Source: JACDAN01 sp963801855 (GTDB lineage: Bacteria; Actinomycetota; Thermoleophilia; Gaiellales; Gaiellaceae). From it: DNA of 64,000 nt. The stretch spans positions 682,001 through 746,000 of the forward strand of contig CAWDGK010000002.1 of the NCBI GenBank assembly GCA_963801855.1. The letters are read 5' to 3'. The notes below the pieces were generated by a model. The model worked only from the letters and a program-made list of their open reading frames with translations. It was not told where the DNA came from and ran no database searches. Below are positions 39,319 through 48,655 of the stretch, one piece after another (positions within the stretch are counted from its first letter, which is position 1; every line of letters begins with the position of its first letter). Position numbers and translations under genes: made by a program.

Positions 39319-39440
39319 TGCCGCCAGGCCGCGCTGCTCGCCCCCAGGACTGCGTCCTCAGTCGCGCCCGTATCGAAGAGATACGAACGCTCCCTGCGTC
39401 CTTGCCTGGGAACGAGCATCGCACCCTGGCAACGAGCGCC
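39319..39440 (+). repeat. Dispersed repeat copy A, upstream of ruvC
   Basis: About 120 bp closely matching, on the other strand, 60290-60411. Shared blocks include GTGCCGCC, GGCCGCGCTG, GCGTCCTCAGTCGCGCCC, GAACGCTCCCTGCGTCCTTG and CATCGCACCC. In between is a hairpin, here CGTATC-GAAGA-GATACG. It fills most of the 214-bp gap between the Clp-N gene and ruvC and is oriented toward ruvC. Confidence 0.8.
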
Positions 39441-39508
39441 TTCACCCCAAACCCTCCTAGCGCTGCCGCGGGGGAAGGAACGTCCGCCCCGGTGCCTAAC
39501 CTCGATTC

Positions 39509-39997
39509 GTGACGGTTATCGGCATCGATCCAGGCACCGCTTCGTGCGGATACGGCGTAATCATCGAAAAGGGCGGCCGTCTACGGGCGGTGGACTTCGG
39601 CTGCTGGAAAACCACCGCGTCCCAGCGGCCGGACGAACGTCTTTTGAAGATCCACGACGGCGTCGTAGAGCTCATCGAGCGCTACGAGCCACGGGCGGTC
39701 GCGCTCGAGGAGTCCTTCGTCGGCGTCGACGCCCGCACCGCGCTCTCGGTCGGGCAGGCACGCGGCGCGGCAATCGTCGCGGCTGCGCTCGCCGGCGTCG
39801 AGTGCACTGAGTACTCGCCGTCCCACGTGAAGCTCGCCGTCTCGGGCTACGGTCGGGCCGAGAAGGCCCAGGTGCAGCGAATGGTGCAGGCGATCCTGCG
39901 CCTCGACGCTCCACCGGCGCCACACCATGCGGCCGACGCGCTCGCAGTCGCGATCTGTCACGCGATGGCGCCGGCGCTCCTTCGGGCAACGGGATGA
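39509..39997 (+). CDS. ruvC: Crossover junction endodeoxyribonuclease RuvC
   Basis: Resolves Holliday junctions. The 162-residue protein carries the catalytic acidic residues in GIDPGTASCGYG (Asp7), LEESFVG (Glu), and the C-terminal HHAADALAVAICH (Asp pair region). The gene is followed by ruvA with a 4-bp overlap, the classical ruvCAB order. Confidence 0.97.
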   Translation: MTVIGIDPGTASCGYGVIIEKGGRLRAVDFGCWKTTASQRPDERLLKIHDGVVELIERYEPRAVALEESFVGVDARTALSVGQARGAAIVAAALAGVECTEYSPSHVKLAVSGYGRAEKAQVQRMVQAILRLDAPPAPHHAADALAVAICHAMAPALLRATG

Positions 39998-40551
39998 TCT
40001 CCAGCCTTCGGGGCAAGGTCGTCGCGCGGATGCTCGACGGTGTCGTCCTCGACGTGAACGGCGTCGGGTACCGGGTGCAGACGACCCTGCGTGCGCTTCG
40101 CAAGGCCCAGGCGAAGGGAGAGGTCACGCTCGACACCTACCTCCACGTCCGTGAGGACGCCCTCCAGCTCTACGGCTTCGCCGAGCCGGCCGAGCGGCAG
40201 CTCTTCGAGCACTTCCTGTCCGTGTCGGGGGTGGGGCCGAAGGTGGCCCTGGCGATCCTCTCCGGCTCGACGCCCGCCGATCTCCGCCGCGCGATCGCCC
40301 TGGAGGACATCACACGTTTCGTTGCGATTCCGGGCATCGGCAAGAAGACCGCGGAGCGGGTCGTGCTGGAGCTGAAGGAGAAGATCGGCCCGGTCGACTC
40401 GCTGCCCGGCGCGCCCGAGCACGAGCTCGTCGCGCGTGACGCGCTGATCGAGCTCGGCTACTCGATGCCCGAGGCCGAGCGAGCCCTGGCGTCCACCGAT
40501 CCCGAGGCACCCCCCGAAGAGCGGGTGCGGCAGGCTCTCCGGGCCGCTTGA
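39994..40551 (+). CDS. ruvA: Holliday junction branch migration protein RuvA
   Basis: Junction-binding tetramer that loads RuvB. The N-terminal OB-fold (MISSLRGKVVARMLDGVVLDVNGVGYRVQ) is followed by two helix-hairpin-helix motifs (SVSGVGPKVALAIL; IPGIGKKTAERVVLELK) and a small C-terminal domain that contacts RuvB. Its 185 residues are slightly short but complete. It overlaps both neighbours by a few bases. Confidence 0.97.
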   Translation: MISSLRGKVVARMLDGVVLDVNGVGYRVQTTLRALRKAQAKGEVTLDTYLHVREDALQLYGFAEPAERQLFEHFLSVSGVGPKVALAILSGSTPADLRRAIALEDITRFVAIPGIGKKTAERVVLELKEKIGPVDSLPGAPEHELVARDALIELGYSMPEAERALASTDPEAPPEERVRQALRAA

Positions 40552-41579
40552 TGACAGCCTCGCCGCAGTTCCTGGCACCGACTGTTCAGTCCGACGAGGA
40601 CGAGCTGGAGCGCTCGCTTCGCCCGCGCTCGCTCGACGACTTCGTCGGCCAGTCGCGCGTCAAGGAGCAGCTCTCGATCGCCCTGGAGGCGGCGCGGACG
40701 AGAGGCGAGGCGCTCGATCACGTCCTGCTCGTCGGTCCACCTGGTCTCGGCAAGACGAGCCTTGCGTACATCGTGCGGGAGGAGCTCGGCGTGGGTATCC
40801 GCACCGTCGCCGGCCCTGCGCTCGAGCGAAAGGGCGACCTGGCCGCCATCCTGACCTCGCTCGAGACCCGCGACGTCCTTTTCGTGGACGAGATCCACCG
40901 GTTGTCGTCCTCGGTCGAGGAGGTGCTCTACCCGGCGCTCGAGGACTTCCGGCTCGACATCATCGTCGGCCAGGGGCCCGCCGCCCGAACGCTGACGCTC
41001 GACCTGCCCGCGTTCACGCTCGTCGGCGCCACGACGCGCACCGGGTTGCTGACGACGCCGCTCCGCGACCGTTTCGGCATGACCTTTCGCCTCGACTACT
41101 ACGACCCCGCCGAGCTCGGCATCATCGTCAGGCGGTCAGCCGGCATCCTCGGTGTCGAGATCGGCGACGAGGCCGCCGACGAGATCGCTCGCCGCTCACG
41201 CGGTACGCCGAGGGTCGCGAACCGGATCCTCCGGCGCGTCCGAGACGTGGCGGAAGTGCGCCATCAGGGTGTCATCACGCCCGAGGTGGCGAAGGAGGCG
41301 CTCGAGCTGCTCGAGGTCGACGGCTGCGGCCTGGAGAAAACCGATCGCGACCTCTTGCGTGCGATCGTCGAGCGCTTCGACGGCGGGCCGGTCGGCCTGT
41401 CCACGCTCGCCGTGGCCCTCGGCGAGGAGACGGACACCGTCGAGGACGTCTACGAGCCGTACCTCCTTCAGCTCGGCTTCATCCAGCGGACTCCCCGGGG
41501 AAGAATCGTCACGAAGTCGGGACGGGCGCACCTGGGCGTCGCATCTCCGGCGGAACGCTCTGCCGCGAGCCTTTTCTAG
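40551..41579 (+). CDS. ruvB: Holliday junction branch migration ATPase RuvB
   Basis: Hexameric AAA+ motor. Walker A is GPPGLGKTSLA (about 62-72), Walker B LFVDEIHRL, and sensor and arginine-finger segments are GATTRTGLLTTPLRDRFG. The C-terminal winged helix (GRIVTKSGRAHLG) is present. ATG 40551 sits in TGATG with the ruvA stop; TTG 40548 is possible. It ends convergent with a minus-strand gene. Confidence 0.97.
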   Translation: MTASPQFLAPTVQSDEDELERSLRPRSLDDFVGQSRVKEQLSIALEAARTRGEALDHVLLVGPPGLGKTSLAYIVREELGVGIRTVAGPALERKGDLAAILTSLETRDVLFVDEIHRLSSSVEEVLYPALEDFRLDIIVGQGPAARTLTLDLPAFTLVGATTRTGLLTTPLRDRFGMTFRLDYYDPAELGIIVRRSAGILGVEIGDEAADEIARRSRGTPRVANRILRRVRDVAEVRHQGVITPEVAKEALELLEVDGCGLEKTDRDLLRAIVERFDGGPVGLSTLAVALGEETDTVEDVYEPYLLQLGFIQRTPRGRIVTKSGRAHLGVASPAERSAASLF

Positions 41580-42031
41580 CGCCGGAACTTGAGCTCGTGC
41601 CACGACGGCACGGGGGCCAGTTCCAGGAGGGCGCGGTCGCCCCGTGGGTCCCGGTACCCGAACTCGGCGATCTCCTCGTCCCAGTCGACGTCCAGCAGGC
41701 CGAGCTTCACGCGCTGGTCGAGCCAGGCGCCGCGAAAGACCAGCTTGCGCAGCCAGTAGACGAGCGATTCCCCCTCCACCGCCGCGAGCGCCTCCCAGTG
41801 CCGCACGAGGTACCGGCCGAGCTCGCTGCGCGCCTCCTCGATGCGCTGGTCGGCGGTGAGCTCCACGAGGTCGGCGGCCTCGTCCTCGTCGAGGTCGTTG
41901 CTCCCGACGAGGCCGAGCCTCACGGCGGCAGCCGTCACCCGCTCCTCGAAGTCGTCGGCGTTGAAGGCGAACCGGTAGCCCAGGAATTGCACGACGTAGT
42001 CGTCCCCGGACTCGTAGTTGGCCTCGCTCAC
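41576..42031 (-). CDS. Conserved hypothetical protein (151 aa)
   Basis: A soluble, acidic protein (MSEANYESGDDYVVQFLGYRFAFNADDFEERV...) with a helical middle (AADLVELTADQRIEEARSELGRYLVRHWEALAAV) and a C-terminus with GLLDVDWDEEIAEFGYRDPRGDRALLEL. I see no catalytic motif or membrane segment. It overlaps the ruvB stop by 4 bp and diverges from recJ (60 bp between starts). Confidence 0.7.
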   Translation of the reverse strand: MSEANYESGDDYVVQFLGYRFAFNADDFEERVTAAAVRLGLVGSNDLDEDEAADLVELTADQRIEEARSELGRYLVRHWEALAAVEGESLVYWLRKLVFRGAWLDQRVKLGLLDVDWDEEIAEFGYRDPRGDRALLELAPVPSWHELKFRR

Positions 42032-42091
42032 CCTTCTGAGAATACGCGCGGCAGATGTCGTCCGGCGCTCTCCCTACGGTGAACATCCGCG

Positions 42092-43970
42092 ATGCACGAG
42101 GGAACCTGGACCATCACCTCGTGCCCGCACCGGGAGTCGGCCCAGCTGGCTCAGGAGCTCGGGATCAGCGAGACAACCGCTCGAGTGCTCGTCCGGCGCG
42201 GGTACGACGACACCGCCTCTGCGCGGTCGTTCCTGGCCGGAGCCGACCCGGGACACGACCCCGCGGCTGCTCGGCGACATGGATGCCGCCTGCGAACGGA
42301 TCCGTGCCGCGATCGAGTCGAAAAAGCGCATTTGCGTCCACGGCGACTACGACGCCGACGGAATCTGCGCGACTGCTCTCGCGGTGCTGATCCTCCGAGA
42401 GTTGGGCGCCGACGTGTCCTGGCACCTACCGAGCCGCTTCGAGGAGGGCTACGGAGTCTCGGGAGCGACCCTCGACCGTCTTGCCGGCGAAGGTTGCGGC
42501 CTCGTCCTCACCGTCGACTGCGGGATCACCGCGGTCGCCGAGGTCGCCCGGGCGAAGGAGCTCGGCCTCGAGGTCGTGGTCACCGACCATCACCGGCCAG
42601 GAGCCGATCTCCCCGACTGCCCGATCGTCGCAACCCGGCCGTCGGACTATCCGTTTCCCGAGCTCTGCGGCACCGGCGTCGTCTACAAGCTCGGACAGGC
42701 GCTCCTCGGTCCGGGCGCCGAGGCGCTTCGCCGCCACCTCGACCTCGTCGCCATCGCGACGATCTCCGACGTCGTCCCGCTGGTCGACGAGAACCGGTAC
42801 CTCGCACGCGAAGGCCTCAAGGCGCTCGCCCGCACCCAGAAGCTAGGCCTCCAGGCGCTCATGCGATCGGCCGGCGTCGATCCCGCAGCCGTGGACGCCG
42901 GGGCCGTCGGCTTCCGGCTCGCCCCTCGCATCAATGCCGCGGGCCGGTTGCAACACCCGCAGGCGGCCCTGCACCTGCTCCTGACCGAGGACGCGCGAGA
43001 GGCTGCGGAGTTCGCGGGACGGCTCGAAGAGCTGAACCGCGAGCGGCAGGCCGTCGAGGACAGGATCGTCCGAGAGGCCATCGCCCAGGTCGAGGCCTGG
43101 CCGGAGAGCCGTCAACGGCGCCGCGGATACGTCGTTGCCGATGCCAGCTGGCATGAAGGCGTGATCGGCATCGTCGCCTCCCGCCTCGTCGAGCGCTTCC
43201 ACCGCCCGGTCGTGCTCATCGCCGGAGCCGACGGTGACTGGAAGGGGTCGGGGCGGTCGATCCCTTCGTTCGACCTCCATGCAGCCCTTGGCGCCTGCTC
43301 GGAGCACCTTTCGCGCTTCGGCGGGCATCGCGCGGCTGCCGGCCTCTCGATCGACCCGGCGCGGGTCGGTCCCTTCGCGGAAGCGTTTGCAGAGGCCGTC
43401 GACGCCGAGCTACCGGAGGAGGCGCTCGAGCCGACGCTCCACGTGGACGGGATCGTCTCGGGCGAGGAGCTGACGCTCGAGCTTTCGCAGGAGCTCGGTC
43501 ATCTCGCGCCCTTCGGTCTGGGCAACCCGGGCGTCACGCTGCTCCTTCCCTCGTGCGACCTCTCGGAGGTCACTCCGACGGCGGACGGCAAGCATTTGCG
43601 CTTCCGCGTCCGGCACGCGAACCGACCCGCCGGGAGCGCAATCGCATTCGGGCTCGGCAAGCAGGCCGACCGTGCGAGGCGCGTCATCCGCCACGACGTG
43701 CTGTTCCGGCTCGAGGAGAACCGCTGGAACGGGACGGTCGCACCACAGCTCGTGGTGCGCCAGCTCCTGGACACTCCCGAGCGGTACGAGAGCCTTCGCG
43801 AATGGCTCGCCGCCGAGTTCCGCAAGGTCGAGCAGGAGCGGGACTCCGTGGCCCAGGCGATCTTCGACGATCTCGCGATCGAGCCGGGCGGCCCTCGCAG
43901 AGCGCTGCTCGAGTCCGACGCCTTTCGAGCGCTGCTGACCGAGGAACCGGCTGTCGCGGAAGCGGCCTAG
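42092..43970 (+). CDS. recJ: Single-stranded-DNA exonuclease RecJ, interrupted by one frameshift
   Basis: 5'-3' ssDNA exonuclease of the DHH superfamily. The N-terminus (AQLAQELGISETTARVLVRRGY...ARSFLAG) is read from ATG 42092; from about 42260 the protein continues in the next frame (PRLLGDMDAACERIRAAI). The shift is one extra C in the CCCC run at 42259-42262. After it, all DHH motifs are present: HGDYDADGICAT, TVDCGIT, VTDHHRPG, SDVVPL, and the DHHA1 motif RFGGHRAAAGLSI. With the shift repaired the protein is complete, so a consensus error is likely. Confidence 0.92.
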
Positions 43971-43995
43971 TGGGCCCGGCCGACAGAGAGCCGGT

Positions 43996-44085
43996 GACTC
44001 TTGCGGGGACGCCAGGGCGCCTCGCGGCGCGCCTCGGAGTCCAAGCCGGCCAGTAGGCGGGCCAGAGCAAGAGTCCTGCGTTTTT
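43996..44085 (+). ncRNA. Candidate structured RNA between recJ and rel
   Basis: GACTCTTGC (43996-44004) pairs perfectly with GCAAGAGTC (44067-44075), closing a region that contains a strong inner hairpin (GGAC..AGG.GCGCC-TCGC-GGCGC..CCT..GTCC) and a weaker GC second hairpin. A TTTTT run follows at 44081-44085. This three-way-junction plus U-tract layout fits a small RNA or a leader with a terminator. It does not show the SRP RNA or 6S signatures I know. No coding frame is evident in the 192-bp gap. Confidence 0.4.
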
Positions 44086-44162
44086 GACGGAGGCGAATGC
44101 GCACGGACCGAGCGTTTTCGCCCTCGCGCTGTCGTTTCCTACCCGGGGAGTACCATTTGAAC

Positions 44163-46368
44163 ATGACACTGCTCGAGGCTCCGGAACGCCATCCCGACCT
44201 CATCAACGAGCTGATCGCGGAGGTCGGCGAGTACAACCCGGACCTCGATCGTGACCTGATCGCCCGGGCTTTCCGCTACGCAGCTGCCGCCCATGAAGGG
44301 CAGCTACGCCGATCCGGCGAGGACTTCATCCATCACCCGTACGCCGTCGCGCGGATCTGCGCCGAGCTCCAGCTCGACGACGAGACCGTCGCCGCGGCCC
44401 TGCTCCACGACGTCGTCGAGGACACGGAGGCCACGCTGGACGCCGTGCGCGCCGAGTTCGGCGACGAGATCGCCCAGCTCGTCGACGGCGTCACCAAGCT
44501 GACGCGTGTCCACTTCCAGAGCCGCGAGCAGGCGCAGGCCGAGAACTACCGGAAGATGGTCTTGGCGATGGCGGAGGACCTCCGCGTCATCTTCATCAAG
44601 CTCGCCGACCGCCTTCACAACCTCAGGACGATCGAGTACCTCGGCAAGCAGAAGCAGATCCAGAAGGCGCGCGAGGCGCTCGAGGTCTATGCGCCGCTCG
44701 CGCACCGCCTGGGTATCCACGCGATGAAGTGGGAGCTCGAGGACCTCGCGTTCGAGGCACTCCACCCGCGCAAGTACACCGAGATCAAGGCGATGGTCAA
44801 CGAGCGCCGAGCCGATCGCGAGGAGCATGTCCGGGAGGCGGCCTACGTCCTGCAGCGGGAGCTCGACAAGGTGGACATCCCGGCCGACATCTCGGGCCGC
44901 GCGAAGCACTTCTACTCCATCTACGACAAGATGGCCAAGAAGGGCAAGGAGTTCAACGAGATCTACGACCTCACCGCGATGCGCGTGATCGTCGAGCGCT
45001 CTGCAGAGGACGGAACACGGGACTGCTACGGCGCCCTGGGCCTGATCCATTCGCTGTGGAAGCCGATGCCGGGCCGCTTCAAGGATCACATCGCGATGCC
45101 GAAGCTGAACGGCTACCGCGCCCTGCACACGACCGTGATCGGCCCTCAGGGCCGGCCACTCGAGATCCAGGTGCGAACGAAGGAGATGCACTCGACCGCC
45201 GAGCTCGGCGTCGCTGCCCATTGGATCTACAAGCGTGGGGGAAAGGGCCGTCAGCCGGACGAGCGCTGGCTCGCCTGGGTGCGCAACCTCCGCGAATGGA
45301 ACGACGAGACGGATCCACGCGAGTACAAGAAGTCGATGCTCGGCGATCTGTTCGTCGACGAGGTCTACGTCTACACGCCGAAGGGCGAGGTCAAGATGCT
45401 TCCCGCGGGGTCGACCCCGATCGACTTCGCCTACGCGGTGCACACCGACGTCGGCCACAAGACGGCGGGCGCACGGGTGAACGGCCGGATCGTTCCGTTG
45501 CACTACGCCCTGCAGAGCGGGGACTTCGTCGAGGTCTTGACGACGAAGGTCGGGCGCGGCCCGTCGCGCGACTGGCTGACGCTCGCGAAGTCGTCTCGAG
45601 CGCGCAACAAGATCCGCCAGTGGTTCACACGCGAGACGCGGGAGGAGACCGAGCAGAAGGGGCGCGAGGCTCTCGAGCAGGCGCTGAAGGCGCAGAAGCT
45701 TCCCGTATCGCAAGATCGCCGGCTCGGCGGTGCTCGCTCAGGTGATCCGCGAGGCAGGCTTCAAGAAGGCCGAGGACTTCTACCTTGCTCTCGGCTCGGG
45801 GAAGCTGGCCTCCGGCCAGATCGTCAACAAGGTCATCCAGCGGCTCAAGACGGCCGAGGTCGCCGAGGAGGAAGCGGTCCCCCTCAAGCCGACCCGCTCC
45901 GCAGAGACCGTCGGAAGCGATGCGCTCGGGATCAACGTCGAAGGCATCAAGGACGTGCTGGTCCGGCTGGCCAAGTGCTGCACTCCGGTGCCGAGCGATC
46001 AGATCGTCGGCTACATCTCGCTCGGCAAGGGGATCACGATCCACCGTGACGACTGTCCGAACGTCAAGGCGCTGCGCCGGAATCCCGAGCGCTTCACGAC
46101 CGTCAACTGGGACGGCGGCTCGACGAAGAGCTTCCGCGTCCAGATCGCCGTCGACGCGTGGGACCGCCCGCGGCTCCTCGAGGATGTCGCCCGGACCTTC
46201 GCCGAGCACGGTTCGAACATCGTCTCCTACGGCGGAACCGTCGAAGACCAGCTCGCAAAGAACTGGTACACGGCCGAGGTTGGAGACGTGAAGGCGCTTC
46301 GCGGCCTGCTCGGCTCGCTCCGGAACGTCGATTCCGTGTTCGACGCCTACCGAGTCACTCCGAGTTAG
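44163..46368 (+). CDS. rel: Bifunctional (p)ppGpp synthetase/hydrolase Rel, interrupted by one frameshift
   Basis: Controls the stringent response. The order is: HD hydrolase (HHPYAVARI, LLHDVVEDT), synthetase domain with the RFKD motif typical of bifunctional enzymes and PKLNGYRALHTTV, TGS (DEVYVYTPKGEV), then a C-terminal ACT domain. The frame breaks at CCC 45702-45704, where one base seems extra. Downstream, YRKIAGSAVLAQVIREAGFKK continues in the +1 frame with KCCTPVPSDQIVGYIS to the end at 46368. Given its importance and otherwise perfect conservation, a sequencing indel is the simplest explanation. ATG 44163 was chosen over the upstream frame. Confidence 0.92.
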
Positions 46369-46492
46369 TCCCTCGTTCGAGGGATTCGTCGCCTCGAACG
46401 AGGGATTCGGAACCGACAAAACCCCTGCTAATCGCGGAAGTCACCCTTTCGGGGGATGATCCCTCGAACGAGCGGGGTACCTCGATCGAGGG
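46369..46492. repeat. Cluster of four CCTCG-NN-CGAGG palindromes
   Basis: Centres lie at about 46376.5 (TCCCTCG-TT-CGAGGGA), 46397.5 (CCTCG-AA-CGAGG), 46467.5 (CCTCG-AA-CGAG, imperfect) and 46485.5 (CTCGATCGAG). CGAGGGATTCG also occurs twice at a 21-bp distance (two helical turns). Such spacing is typical of operators that bind a dimeric regulator cooperatively. They lie between rel and the TadE/TadG genes. Confidence 0.65.
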
Positions 46493-46547
46493 ATAGACGC
46501 CGGAGCCGCTCCGACTACAACGAGTGCAGGGGGAGAGGGCAGCTGCG

Positions 46548-46649
46548 GCGCCCATCCGCTTCGGTGGATGGGCGCGCGGCCTACGAAGTTCTCGAGAGAG
46601 AGCCGCTGAGTCGAATCACTACGAGGAGGGATGCGCTCCATCCTCGTAG
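46548..46649 (+). other. Two perfect stem-loops in the TadE gene leader
   Basis: GCGCCCATCC (46548-46557) pairs with GGATGGGCGC (46566-46575), and CTACGAGGA (46619-46627) with TCCTCGTAG (46641-46649). No T-run follows either. They lie 59 to 160 bp before the TadE start, so they are probably part of a structured 5' leader or of the terminator region of rel. Confidence 0.45.
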
Positions 46650-46707
46650 GCGCGATAAGGCGAAGAGGACTACGGCGAAGCGGCGCGCCTGAAGGCCGAT
46701 CTCGCCG

Positions 46708-47118
46708 ATGCGTCTCCGCCGCCCCTCAAATCGATCTCGTGCCGCCGACGAGCGTGGCCAGTCGCTGGTCGAGCTCGTGCTGGGTCTCCCGCTGGTCCTC
46801 TTCATGCTCGTCGCGATCCTGCAGTTCGGCTTCGTGATGCACGACTACATCGAGGTCACCGACGCCGCCCGGGCCGGCGCCCGCAAGGCGAGCGTCTCGC
46901 GCAAGGTCGATCACGTGGCGGCTGCCGAAGCGGCAGTCCGTGACAGTGCGCAGGGTCTCGACGGCGACGATCTCGGCATCGACACCACCCCGGGCGGAGC
47001 CGGGCGGAGGGGCGACCCGGTGACGGTCGAGGTCTCGTATCCCTTCGACGTCGACGTCCTCGGCTTCGTCTTCAAGAGTGGCACCATGACCTTCAAGGCG
47101 ACCGCGAGGATGCAATGA
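46708..47118 (+). CDS. TadE-like pilin/pseudopilin protein
   Basis: A 136-residue protein with a short basic N-terminus and the TadE signature RGQSLVELVLGLPLVLFMLVAILQFG (a membrane segment preceded by a Glu and a basic leader, like a type IV-type prepilin). The soluble part ends VTVEVSYPFDVDV...MTFKATARMQ. It works with TadG in tight-adherence pilus systems. The other tad genes (tadA, B, C, Z) are not in this window. It overlaps the next gene by 4 bp. Confidence 0.85.
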   Translation: MRLRRPSNRSRAADERGQSLVELVLGLPLVLFMLVAILQFGFVMHDYIEVTDAARAGARKASVSRKVDHVAAAEAAVRDSAQGLDGDDLGIDTTPGGAGRRGDPVTVEVSYPFDVDVLGFVFKSGTMTFKATARMQ

Positions 47119-48176
47119 GGCGCGAAGGCGGACAGGCACTCGTGGTGGTCGTGCTCTTCCTGGCCGTGCTGCTCGGGATGGCCGGGTTGGTCGTGGACGT
47201 CGGCTCCTGGTACGTGCAGGACCGCAAGGCCCAGGCCGCGGCCGACTTCGGCGCACTGGCCGCCGCCGCCGAGCTGCCGAGCAAGCCGGCAACCGCACGA
47301 ACTGTCGCCGCCGACTACGTCGACGAGAACCTCCCCGGCGCGACGGCGGACGTCCAGCTGACCTACGGCGGCGACCCCAAGAAGGTCGAGGTCAAGGCGA
47401 GGACGAAGGGTGAGACGTTCTTCCTTCGAATCTTCGGCTTCTCGACGGTCGACATCTCAGCGCGGGCCGTGGCCATGAAGGTTGCGTCGACGACGCCGCT
47501 CGCGATCTTCGCCTACGACCACCGTTGCAGCGCCTTCGGGTTCGGCGCGAACGGGGACAGCATGAACATCAACGGAGGCATCCACTCGAACGGCTCCTTC
47601 AAAGTCAACGGCAACGACTTCAACGCGGCCGGCGCGCGAGCAGGCGGGCCGAACAACTGTCGCCCGGAGGTGAACGGGGCGCGGATCCGCTTCGGTGAGG
47701 ACGACGAGCCGCTGCGCGAGGAAGTGCTCCAGGACTGGCCGCGCTACTACCACCCGTCCGAGTTCCCCTGTACGTACAGCAAGCCCAAGTTCGAGTTCAA
47801 CAAGACTCCGCAGACGATCCCCGCCGGCGTCTACTGCGCCAGCGAGTCGTTCACGGCGAACGGGAACAACCAGACCGGGAACATCACCGTCCTGTCGCCG
47901 AAGATCACGATCAACGGCGACAACCAGCGCTTCACGCCGTACAAGGAAGGGCTCCTGTTCTTCGCCACCGGGACGGACGAGCTCATCCTCGACGGCAACA
48001 ATTTCAACTGGACGGGCACGATCTTCCATCCGCGTGGCCGGGTGAAGATCAACGGCGACCAGTACTCGGTCCTGAACGGACTGATCGAGGGCCTCCACGT
48101 CGAGGTGAACGGTTACGGATTCACCATGAACGGGACGGGCCCCTCGAGCGACGAGGACATCGCGCTCGTCGAGTAG
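47115..48176 (+). CDS. TadG-like pilus protein with Asn/Gly-rich beta-helical domain
   Basis: Membrane-anchored protein: GGQALVVVVLFLAVLLGMAGLVVDVGSWYV is the Tad/Flp-type N-terminus, followed by DRKAQAAADFGALAAAAELP. The rest (about 140-345) has repeated short motifs, NGDSMNINGGIHSNGSFKVNG, FTANGNNQTGN, ITINGDNQRF, DELILDGNNFNW and EVNGYGFTMNGTG. This periodic Asn-Gly pattern suggests a right-handed beta-helix domain. It is probably displayed outside the cell. The gene start overlaps the TadE stop (ATGA). Confidence 0.85.
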   Translation: MRREGGQALVVVVLFLAVLLGMAGLVVDVGSWYVQDRKAQAAADFGALAAAAELPSKPATARTVAADYVDENLPGATADVQLTYGGDPKKVEVKARTKGETFFLRIFGFSTVDISARAVAMKVASTTPLAIFAYDHRCSAFGFGANGDSMNINGGIHSNGSFKVNGNDFNAAGARAGGPNNCRPEVNGARIRFGEDDEPLREEVLQDWPRYYHPSEFPCTYSKPKFEFNKTPQTIPAGVYCASESFTANGNNQTGNITVLSPKITINGDNQRFTPYKEGLLFFATGTDELILDGNNFNWTGTIFHPRGRVKINGDQYSVLNGLIEGLHVEVNGYGFTMNGTGPSSDEDIALVE

Positions 48177-48196
48177 CGCGTGGGCCCCGGCGACGA

Positions 48197-48655
48197 TTAG
48201 GCCTCGAGGTCGCCGCCTTCGAGACCGCGAATCCTGTCTCGGTACCAGGCGGGAATCTCGCAGGCCTTGCGCTCGTCGAGGTCGACCAGGACGAGCGTCT
48301 GCTTGGCCGTGACCATCAGGAGGTCGTCGTCGACGCGGTACGCCGCGAACTCGTACGTCACGCTCGTGCGACCGAGGCGTGAGATGCGGATGAACACCTC
48401 GATCAGGTCGTCGAACTTCGCGGGCGCCGTGTACTCGATCGACGAGGCCCGCATGACGAACTGCCGCTCTTCCTCCGAGCTCGTTCTCAGCATGTCGAGG
48501 TGCCGGTGGTATTCGACCCGCGCCGTGTCGAAGTAGGGCATGTACCGGCCGTAGTAGACGATGCCCTGCGCGTCGGTGTCCGAGAACCCGACCCGCGTGA
48601 ACGCGGAGTACCGAAAGGGCGGCTTGCGGTCGGTGGGCTGGCCGGCGCCGAGCAT
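48197..48655 (-). CDS. Acyl-CoA thioesterase (4HBT family)
   Basis: A 152-residue hotdog-fold protein with FSDTDAQGIVYYGRYMPYFDTAR, the catalytic-Asp motif of 4-hydroxybenzoyl-CoA thioesterase-like enzymes (DxxGxVYY), and a second strand set (RTSVTYEFAAYRVDDDLLMVTAKQTLVLVD). It likely hydrolyses an acyl-CoA. ATG 48655 overlaps the phosphomannomutase stop by one base (TAATG), so the two are translated together. Confidence 0.88.
   Translation of the reverse strand: MLGAGQPTDRKPPFRYSAFTRVGFSDTDAQGIVYYGRYMPYFDTARVEYHRHLDMLRTSSEEERQFVMRASSIEYTAPAKFDDLIEVFIRISRLGRTSVTYEFAAYRVDDDLLMVTAKQTLVLVDLDERKACEIPAWYRDRIRGLEGGDLEA

Noticed and set aside
43996..44085. SRP RNA (ffs) or 6S RNA
   Set aside because: The GGAAGGAAGCAG-type SRP loop is absent, and the closing stem plus two hairpins do not give the long open-bubble helix of 6S RNA.
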